From Xenorhabdus thuongxuanensis (GTDB lineage: Bacteria; Pseudomonadota; Gammaproteobacteria; Enterobacterales; Enterobacteriaceae): a stretch of DNA of 64,000 bases. The notes below the pieces were generated by a model. The model was not told where the DNA came from and did not search any database. It was given only the letters and a program-made list of their open reading frames with translations. Made by a program: the position numbers and the translations under genes. The first letter of the stretch is position 1. Every line of letters begins with the position of its first letter. Shown piece after piece: positions 57,832 to 64,000 of the stretch. The stretch lies in the NCBI RefSeq assembly GCF_001908095.1, contig NZ_MKGR01000001.1:174021-238020 (forward strand). The letters run 5' to 3'.

Positions 57832-58548
57832 CTATGCACTATGTTTCAGCAACATAGATTTAATATGACCAATCGCTTTTGTTGGATTTAATCCTTTAGG
57901 ACATACGTTGACGCAATTCATAATTCCATGGCAACGGAAAACACTAAATGCATCATTCAGATTATCCAATCGTGAATTTGTTTCAGTGTCACGACTGTCG
58001 ATCAGGAAACGGTATGCCGCTAAAAGACCAGCTGGGCCGATAAATTTATCTGGATTCCACCAGAATGATGGGCAAGATGTTGAGCAACAAGCACATAAGA
58101 TACATTCATACAAACCATCCAGCTTTTCACGCTGCACTGGTGATTGCAGGTGCTCACGTGCGGGTGGATTTTTACCATCATTAATTAGATAAGGACGGAT
58201 TTTTTCATATTGCGTGTAGAACTGACCCATATCAACAACCAGATCACGAACCACTGGCAAACCAGGCAATGGGCGAATAACAATTTTCTTATTGCCACGA
58301 CGCAACGCTGAAATGGGTGTAATACATGCCAAACCGTTTTTACCATTCATATTCACGCCATCAGAGCCACAAACACCCTCACGGCAAGAGCGACGGAATG
58401 ACAAGGTTGGATCTTGCTCCTTTAACTGGATGAGCGCATCCAGTAACATCATGTCGCGCCCTTCCTGTGCTTCCAGTGTGTAGTCCTGCATATGAGGTAC
58501 ATCATCCACATCTGGATTATAACGATAAATTGAAAATTCAAGTTTCAT
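57832..58548 (-). CDS. sdhB: Succinate dehydrogenase iron-sulfur subunit SdhB
   Basis: Electron-transfer subunit of complex II, 238 residues. [2Fe-2S] ligands in SCREGVCGSDGVNMNGKNGL, [4Fe-4S] in CILCACCSTSCPSFWW, [3Fe-4S] in CHGIMNCVNVCPKGLNPTKA. Passes electrons from SdhA flavin to ubiquinone at SdhCD. 37 bp after sdhA. Confidence 0.97.
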   Translation of the reverse strand: MKLEFSIYRYNPDVDDVPHMQDYTLEAQEGRDMMLLDALIQLKEQDPTLSFRRSCREGVCGSDGVNMNGKNGLACITPISALRRGNKKIVIRPLPGLPVVRDLVVDMGQFYTQYEKIRPYLINDGKNPPAREHLQSPVQREKLDGLYECILCACCSTSCPSFWWNPDKFIGPAGLLAAYRFLIDSRDTETNSRLDNLNDAFSVFRCHGIMNCVNVCPKGLNPTKAIGHIKSMLLKHSA

Positions 58549-58585
58549 AATCTATTTCTCCGCAACTGGAACATCAGCAATGCAA

Positions 58586-60352
58586 TTAGTAAGAACGCAC
58601 TTTCGGCGGGAAAGCTTCACGCAGCGTTGGCTGCATATTCACTTCACGACGAGTCATGCTCTCAGTTTGCGGTAAATACAGGCTATGGCACAGCCAGTTA
58701 GCATCATCACGCTCTGGATAATCAAAGCGGCTATGGGCACCACGACTTTCTGTACGGAAGTTTGCAGAAACCGCAGTTGAATAAGCCGTTTCCATTAGAT
58801 TATCCAGTTCCAAACATTCGATACGTTGGGTATTGAATTCTGATGAGGAATCATCCAGACGAGCATTTCTCAGACGTTCACGAATCACTTTCAGTTCTTC
58901 CAGTCCTCTTGCCATCGCATCACCTTCACGGAATACCGAGAAATTATGCTGCATGCAAGCTTGCAATGCTTTGCGAATTTCCACTGGATCTTCACCTGAA
59001 CAGGTATTATTCCAACGGTTCAGACGTTGCAACGCTGCATCAACATCAGATTCGCTGGCATCACGACTAGAGCCTTGTTCCATCAGACACTCTTTCAAAT
59101 GCAAACCTGCGGAACGACCAAATACCACCAGATCAAGTAGTGAGTTACCGCCCAGACGATTTGCGCCGTGAACAGATACGCAAGCAATCTCACCCACAGC
59201 AAACAAACCAGGGATCACCACATCTTCGCCTTTTTCATTTACTGTCAATGCCTGACCTGTGATCTTAGTTGGGATACCACCCATCATATAGTGACAGGTT
59301 GGGATAACAGGGATCGGCTCTTTTACCGGATCGACGTGAGCGAAAGTACGGGATAACTCAAGGATACCTGGCAGGCGAGATTCCAATACATCTTTACCCA
59401 GATGATCCAGTTTCAGTTTGACATGTGGCCCCCATGGACCTTCACAGCCACGGCCTTCACGAATTTCGATCATCATAGAACGTGCGACCACATCACGACC
59501 AGCAAGGTCTTTAGCATTTGGTGCATAACGCTCCATAAAGCGTTCACCATCTTTATTCAGCAGGTAACCACCTTCACCACGGCAGCCTTCTGTAACCAAA
59601 ACACCTGCGCCAGCAATACCAGTTGGGTGGAATTGCCACATTTCCATATCCTGAACAGGGACACCTGCACGCAATGCCATCCCCACGCCATCACCGGTAT
59701 TAATATGTGCATTAGTTGTGGATTGGAAGATACGGCCAGCACCACCCGTTGCCAGAATAGTCGCCTTAGCTTTGAAATAGACCACTTCACCGGTTTCAAT
59801 ACAAATAGCGGTACAACCAACAATGGCGCCATCCTGATTCTTAACCAGATCCAACGAATACCATTCAGAGAAAATAGTCGTGTGGTTTTTTAAATTCTGC
59901 TGATACAGAGTATGCAATAGAGCGTGACCAGTTCGGTCAGCAGCAGCAGCAGTACGAGCTGCCTGCTCACCACCAAAATTTCTGGATTGCCCACCAAATG
60001 GACGTTGGTAAATACGACCATCATCCAGACGGGAGAATGGCAGCCCCATGTGTTCCAGTTCCAAAATAGCTTCTGGACCAGTCTTACACATATATTCGAT
60101 GGCATCCTGGTCACCAATATAATCGGAGCCTTTCACCGTATCATACATGTGCCATTCCCAGTTATCTTCATGGGAATTGCCCAAAGCAACAGTGATTCCT
60201 CCCTGTGCCGAAACAGTGTGGGAACGAGTTGGAAATACTTTGGAAATCAAAGCACAGGATAAACCCATTTGTGAAATTTGTAGTGCAGCACGCATACCTG
60301 CACCACCAGCACCAATAACAACAGCGTCAAACTCTCTTACTGGTAGTTTCAT
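58586..60352 (-). CDS. sdhA: Succinate dehydrogenase flavoprotein subunit SdhA
   Basis: Catalytic subunit, 588 residues. FAD dinucleotide-binding lead [17 protein letters not shown], the His that carries covalent FAD in [41 protein letters not shown] and the catalytic Arg region [17 protein letters not shown]. It starts directly at the sdhD stop (no gap). Confidence 0.97.
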   Translation of the reverse strand: MKLPVREFDAVVIGAGGAGMRAALQISQMGLSCALISKVFPTRSHTVSAQGGITVALGNSHEDNWEWHMYDTVKGSDYIGDQDAIEYMCKTGPEAILELEHMGLPFSRLDDGRIYQRPFGGQSRNFGGEQAARTAAAADRTGHALLHTLYQQNLKNHTTIFSEWYSLDLVKNQDGAIVGCTAICIETGEVVYFKAKATILATGGAGRIFQSTTNAHINTGDGVGMALRAGVPVQDMEMWQFHPTGIAGAGVLVTEGCRGEGGYLLNKDGERFMERYAPNAKDLAGRDVVARSMMIEIREGRGCEGPWGPHVKLKLDHLGKDVLESRLPGILELSRTFAHVDPVKEPIPVIPTCHYMMGGIPTKITGQALTVNEKGEDVVIPGLFAVGEIACVSVHGANRLGGNSLLDLVVFGRSAGLHLKECLMEQGSSRDASESDVDAALQRLNRWNNTCSGEDPVEIRKALQACMQHNFSVFREGDAMARGLEELKVIRERLRNARLDDSSSEFNTQRIECLELDNLMETAYSTAVSANFRTESRGAHSRFDYPERDDANWLCHSLYLPQTESMTRREVNMQPTLREAFPPKVRSY

Positions 60353-60700
60353 TTATGCACCCCACACAACAATTGTTCCGTAAATTAAATAAGTTAACAG
60401 CGCTACAATAATCACCAGCTGCAAAACCAGACGCAGTACGAGTGGCTTGACATAATCTGTCAGTACCTGCCACATTCCAATCCATGCATGAACCAGAATA
60501 GAAAACAGAGTCAATACGGTGAATACTTTAGTGAGGGATGAAGAAAAGAAATCACGCCAAACTTCATAAGTAATATCCGACGTTGTTGCGACAAAACCAA
60601 CGAGATAAAGGACATACAAAACAATAATAATTGCGGATGCGCGCAGTAGCAGCCAATCCTGAATACCTGTACGACCTAAAGCGGATGCGTTGCTTACCAT
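60353..60700 (-). CDS. sdhD: Succinate dehydrogenase membrane anchor SdhD
   Basis: Three-helix anchor of 115 residues. The haem b ligand His lies in [19 protein letters not shown], whose Asp-Tyr (DY) also belongs to the quinone site. Overlaps sdhC by 7 bp. Confidence 0.96.
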   Translation of the reverse strand: MVSNASALGRTGIQDWLLLRASAIIIVLYVLYLVGFVATTSDITYEVWRDFFSSSLTKVFTVLTLFSILVHAWIGMWQVLTDYVKPLVLRLVLQLVIIVALLTYLIYGTIVVWGA

Positions 60701-61104
60701 AATAATACCCCAGCCAGAATAGACAGAATAACCGCGATTGCTATTGCTACTTTGGCAGATGCACTACCGGTAGCAAGATTTTCCTCCAGAAAACCAAAAT
60801 CCATCAATACATGGCGAATACCTCCACAAATGTGGTAAGCCAGCGCCGTCAATATCCCCCACAGGATAAATTTGGCGAAGAAGCCAGTCATGATTTCAGA
60901 TGATTGCAGGAAGCCCTCTTGCGAAGACAGTGACATCCCCAATAACCACAGTAGAATACCAACTGCGATAAAGGTGATGACGCCTGAGATACGGTGCAAG
61001 ATCGAAGCTATCGCGGAGACGGGTTGGTTAATCGTCCGCAGATCAAGGTTGACAGGTCTTTGTTTTTTCACAATTTTGCCCACAAAGCTTTTTTTATTTT
61101 CCAT
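60694..61104 (-). CDS. sdhC: Succinate dehydrogenase cytochrome b556 subunit SdhC
   Basis: Three-helix anchor of 136 residues with [14 protein letters not shown], the quinone-site Ser/Arg in [11 protein letters not shown] and the haem-ligand His in [18 protein letters not shown]. The start at ATG 61104 gives a slightly longer N-terminus than E. coli; AGGA lies seven bases ahead. A GTG at 61083 would mimic the E. coli length but has no SD. First gene of sdhCDAB-sucABCD. Confidence 0.94.
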   Translation of the reverse strand: MENKKSFVGKIVKKQRPVNLDLRTINQPVSAIASILHRISGVITFIAVGILLWLLGMSLSSQEGFLQSSEIMTGFFAKFILWGILTALAYHICGGIRHVLMDFGFLEENLATGSASAKVAIAIAVILSILAGVLLW

Positions 61105-61702
61105 CCTCCGGTCCTGAGCGGGAATCAGACAGCGCTAAGGGGATACAAAGACACAACATATAACTTAAACAATCCTTACTGTTCATCAAAAGTTGTGATT
61201 TGATTACGCTGGGTGCTCCTACATCAGGATAATCCGGAGACCTTATAGAAGTATAAGTACTTCACATTGTTATTACAATTCCCACACAATATGATTATTA
61301 ACATTTAGCTTGAACAGTGAGAAAGATCACGATTCAAACATTATCCATGAAATCCACAATCTTGTTTGACAAAGATTAAACATTTATCTTACATATATAT
61401 CGCTATATATTATTTTCCATCATTAAATGACGGAAAATTAATCTTAACGAAAGATAAAAGTTATGCAAAAGTATCACATAAGCACAAAATGATAACATTT
61501 TATGTCAATAATACTTTAAACATAACTTCCAGAAACTTTTTAACAACCTGAAAACCATTGTCATCCGTAATGAGATTTCAGCGTTAAATGTGATACCAGC
61601 CTGATTTTAAATTCTCTCCGGTAGCACAATGCCTTTGGCACAGTATAAATTGCGCCTATCTGGTTGTTAGGGGTTATAAAAATAAGCGCTAAGGAGATAT
61701 AA
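61105..61702. promoter_or_regulatory. Divergent sdhC / gltA control region
   Basis: About 600 bp, AT-rich, no gene. It must hold the sdh and gltA promoters. Besides the CRP-like site at 61315-61332 I see ArcA-like stretches (TTAACATTTAGCTTGA near 61298-61313 and ATAACATTTTATGTCAA near 61492-61508), consistent with known ArcA and CRP control of this region in E. coli. Confidence 0.6.
61315..61332. promoter_or_regulatory. CRP-like site upstream of sdhC
   Basis: AGTGA-GAAAGA-TCACG has the perfect GTGA-N6-TCAC core of the CRP consensus, about 210 bp upstream of the sdhC start. CRP activates sdhCDAB in E. coli. Confidence 0.55.
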
Positions 61703-62986
61703 ATGGCTGATAAAAAGGCTACGTTGAACATAAATGGTTCAGCTGCTATCGAACTAGACGTACTAACGCCGACTCTAGGTCCTGAAGTGATTGACGTTCG
61801 TACCCTCGGCTCAAAAGGCTTCTATACTTATGATCCAGGTTTTACTTCCACTGCCTCCTGTGAGTCGAAAATCACCTATATTGATGGCAATGAAGGCATT
61901 TTGCTACACCGTGGTTTTCCCATCGATCAGCTTGCAACGGAATCGACCTATCTGGAAGTCTGTTACATTCTGCTATATGGCGAACCACCCACCCCCGAAG
62001 AATATGAAAAATTTAGAACTACGGTGACTCGCCATACTATGATCCACGAACAGATCACCCGTCTGTTCCACGGTTTCCGCCGTGACTCCCATCCAATGGC
62101 CGTACTTTGTGGTGTTACAGGCGCACTGGCTGCCTTCTATCATGATGCCCTGGATGTCCATAATCCTCACCACCGTGAAATCACTGCTTACCGTTTGCTG
62201 TCCAAAATGCCAACTGTTGCGGCAATGTGTTACAAATATTCTATTGGGCAGCCTTTCGTTTATCCACGCAACGATCTGTCTTATGCTGCCAACTTCCTGT
62301 ACATGATGTTCTCAACACCGTGTGAGGAATATAAGGTTAATCCAGTATTAGAACGCGCCATGGATCGCATTCTCATTCTGCATGCAGATCATGAACAAAA
62401 TGCTTCAACTTCAACGGTACGTACTGCGGGCTCTTCTGGTGCCAACCCATTTGCTTGTATTGCTGCGGGTATTGCATCCCTCTGGGGACCAGCACATGGC
62501 GGAGCAAATGAAGCCTGCTTGCGGATGCTAGAGGAGATCCAAACTGTTGAACACATTCCTGAATTCATCGCTCGCGCCAAAGACAAAAATGACTCTTTCC
62601 GCCTGATGGGTTTTGGTCACCGTGTTTACAAAAATTATGATCCTCGCGCGACAGTGATGCGTGAAACCTGCCATGAAGTGCTAAATGAGCTTGGTCTGAA
62701 TGACAGTCTGCTGGAAGTTGCAATGGAATTAGAACGCATTGCCTTGCATGACCCATACTTCATTGAGAAAAAATTGTATCCAAACGTCGACTTCTATTCA
62801 GGCATTATCCTGAAAGCCATGGGTATTCCATCAACCATGTTCACCGTGATTTTCGCTATGGCCCGTACTATTGGCTGGATTGCACACTGGAATGAAATGC
62901 ACGATGAAGGCTTGAAGATCGCACGTCCACGCCAGCTTTATACTGGTCACACGAAACGCGATTTCAAGAGCCAGTTGGAAAAGTAA
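61703..62986 (+). CDS. gltA: Citrate synthase GltA
   Basis: Type II citrate synthase, entry enzyme of the TCA cycle, 427 residues. Catalytic residues are visible in [12 protein letters not shown] (His about 265), [15 protein letters not shown] (His about 306) and [10 protein letters not shown] (Asp about 363). The N-terminal domain present in NADH-inhibited hexameric enzymes of Gram-negative bacteria is included. SD AAGGAGA is strong. Divergent from sdhCDAB. Confidence 0.97.
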   Translation: MADKKATLNINGSAAIELDVLTPTLGPEVIDVRTLGSKGFYTYDPGFTSTASCESKITYIDGNEGILLHRGFPIDQLATESTYLEVCYILLYGEPPTPEEYEKFRTTVTRHTMIHEQITRLFHGFRRDSHPMAVLCGVTGALAAFYHDALDVHNPHHREITAYRLLSKMPTVAAMCYKYSIGQPFVYPRNDLSYAANFLYMMFSTPCEEYKVNPVLERAMDRILILHADHEQNASTSTVRTAGSSGANPFACIAAGIASLWGPAHGGANEACLRMLEEIQTVEHIPEFIARAKDKNDSFRLMGFGHRVYKNYDPRATVMRETCHEVLNELGLNDSLLEVAMELERIALHDPYFIEKKLYPNVDFYSGIILKAMGIPSTMFTVIFAMARTIGWIAHWNEMHDEGLKIARPRQLYTGHTKRDFKSQLEK

Positions 62987-62997
62987 TTTGATCAATA

Positions 62998-63043
62998 ACA
63001 CTATTCATATCTTGGTCATATTCTGACACATGTTGAATAGTGT
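62998..63043. terminator. Hairpin after gltA
   Basis: ACACTATTCA (62998-63007) pairs with TGAATAGTGT (63034-63043), 12 bp after the gltA stop, with ATTTCTG following. It stands between convergent genes; terminator function is probable but the T-run is weak. Confidence 0.5.
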
Positions 63044-63098
63044 ATTTCTGCACCTCTTATGCCAGTTTTTATTCTGAGATTAGGGGTGTAGTTTTGTT

Positions 63099-63884
63099 TT
63101 ATTTCTCTGAGCCCGCCATATATTCCTTTGGTGGTCTTCCCATAATTTTGCGAAAAAATGTCACAAATGCACTATCGTTGGCAAAACCGAGCTCCTGGGC
63201 AACATAGGATAATGTTTTATTCTGCGCTAATAACTCTATCGCCTTTACCAATCTCCATTGCTGCCGCCACTGTTGATAGTTCATCCCTGTTTCACGTTGA
63301 AATATCCGGGTAATGGTTTTCTCACTGGCACCAATATAAGTAGCCAGTCTGTGTAATGGTGACGGCAACTGATCAAATGACAAATGTGTTAACCGCCGAT
63401 CAGATGGCAGCGGCAATAAGGTTGGTTCCCTACGCGCCTCACGAATTTCATCAAAAAATAGTGCCAACAAATTTGCTCCTTTTCCCTGCTCCCAATCAGA
63501 GTCAAAAGAAGATATTGCGATACGTTCTAGAAGAGCCTGTAATAGTGGTGTGGCTTCCAATACTTCACTTTGCGTCGAAAGTAACGCCATTTCATAAGAT
63601 TTCAAGTAATTAGAATTTAAATAAATAGAACGGTAACCTACAGCGCCACGCATTTCTGCCCGATGCCGTGTCTTTGGAGGTATCCATGCTACCCTGGTTG
63701 GGGGCAGAACAGAGATCTGGTTTGCCAATGTGATCTTGATACAGCCCCGCTGGGTAAACAGCAATTGCCCCATATCATGTTGATGAAAGCCAGAATCGTG
63801 TTGCCCCATCTCTGCGGCAATCCCTATCACAGGCATATCCAAGCTATCAGGATCAAAATAATCACTTTGTTGCAGCCATACCAT
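63099..63884 (-). CDS. AraC-family transcriptional regulator (cupin sensor type)
   Basis: 261 residues: an N-terminal cupin-like sensor (HDMGQLLFTQRGCIKITLAN, LPPTRVAWIPPKTRHRAEM) and a C-terminal pair of helix-turn-helices (about 160-255; LATYIGASEKTITRIFQRET and LSYVAQELGFANDSAFVTFF followed by RKIMGRPPKEY). It resembles the NimR/YeaM and RipA-like subgroup that often controls an adjacent efflux pump. I choose ATG 63884: AGGAGG lies seven bases ahead, whereas ATG 63890 would be too close to it. Target unknown; a possible gene begins on the other strand at the window edge. Confidence 0.85.
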   Translation of the reverse strand: MVWLQQSDYFDPDSLDMPVIGIAAEMGQHDSGFHQHDMGQLLFTQRGCIKITLANQISVLPPTRVAWIPPKTRHRAEMRGAVGYRSIYLNSNYLKSYEMALLSTQSEVLEATPLLQALLERIAISSFDSDWEQGKGANLLALFFDEIREARREPTLLPLPSDRRLTHLSFDQLPSPLHRLATYIGASEKTITRIFQRETGMNYQQWRQQWRLVKAIELLAQNKTLSYVAQELGFANDSAFVTFFRKIMGRPPKEYMAGSEK

Positions 63885-64000
63885 GTTCATTCCTCCTGAT
63901 TTAGGGCGTGTTGATGTTTTGTGAGGGATTATTAGACAGCATGATGATTTGGTATAATTACTTTCGCCAAAAAACAACCAGACCTCACCATCATGCCGCG
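63885..64000 (+). other. Right-edge intergenic DNA with a possible outward gene start
   Basis: TATAAT occurs at 63953-63958 and an ATG at 63993 (ATGCCGCG) is the last start codon in the window. No SD is evident, and only two codons are visible, so a divergent gene or an insertion-sequence left end cannot be told apart. Confidence 0.25.

Noticed and set aside
63885..63977. Longer AraC-family protein starting at 63977
   Set aside because: The extension is polar and unrelated to the family, whereas AGGAGG directs initiation at 63884.

Overview
This window is a stretch of an enterobacterial chromosome with moderate to low GC. Gene order follows the Escherichia coli bio-uvrB-moa-ybh and gltA-sdh-suc-cyd-tol-pal-pnuC-aroG-gpmA-mod-pgl blocks. 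The insertion-sequence remnants, AT-rich accessory islands and protein sequences fit a Morganellaceae-type insect or nematode symbiont, most likely Xenorhabdus and possibly Photorhabdus. The genus is inference; membership of the Enterobacterales is well supported by synteny.

Left part (1-12634): a truncated IS630-type transposase, then dusC and rhlE on the minus strand, and divergently the TetR regulator cecR followed by the exporter operon ybhG-ybhF-ybhS-ybhR. Next comes an AT-rich three-gene cassette: an AlaX-type tRNA-editing protein, a 2-oxoglutarate/Fe(II) oxygenase and a LysE/RhtB amino-acid exporter. It sits where E. coli has ybhM-ybhN-clsB-ybhP-ybhQ. It reads as a make/edit/export module for a modified amino acid and is the best candidate in the window for an undescribed system. 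A 193-bp imperfect inverted-repeat element separates it from ybhL.

Middle (12822-36467): moaACDE (no moaB) behind a probable molybdenum-cofactor riboswitch, ybhK, a RelE/Phd-type toxin-antitoxin pair, uvrB with a LexA box and a cluster of DnaA-box-like 9-mers, and the biotin genes bioBFCD diverging from bioA across a BirA operator. An accessory patch follows (a LysR regulator diverging from a nitroreductase, then an orphan gene), then pgl, ybhA, the molybdate system modABC, the small gene acrZ, modE, modF and a CPBP protease. Molybdate uptake (modABC), its regulator (modE) and cofactor synthesis (moa) lie in the same neighbourhood.

Right-centre (36694-41815): gpmA, whose terminator shares 16 bp with IS4-like ends, a scar region of IS4 and IS1 fragments enclosing a sphingomyelinase-like phosphodiesterase gene, then aroG, pnuC, two intact tRNA-Lys genes and one decayed tRNA-Lys copy.

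Right part (41973-63884): the envelope operon ybgC-tolQRAB-pal-cpoB, the cytochrome bd operon cydAB-cydX-ybgE, the TCA-cycle cluster sdhCDAB-sucABCD diverging from gltA, and an AraC-family regulator at the right edge. Small genes missed by simple length cut-offs (acrZ, cydX) were found by reading the sequence. Several starts were moved to the position supported by a Shine-Dalgarno sequence and by family N-termini.
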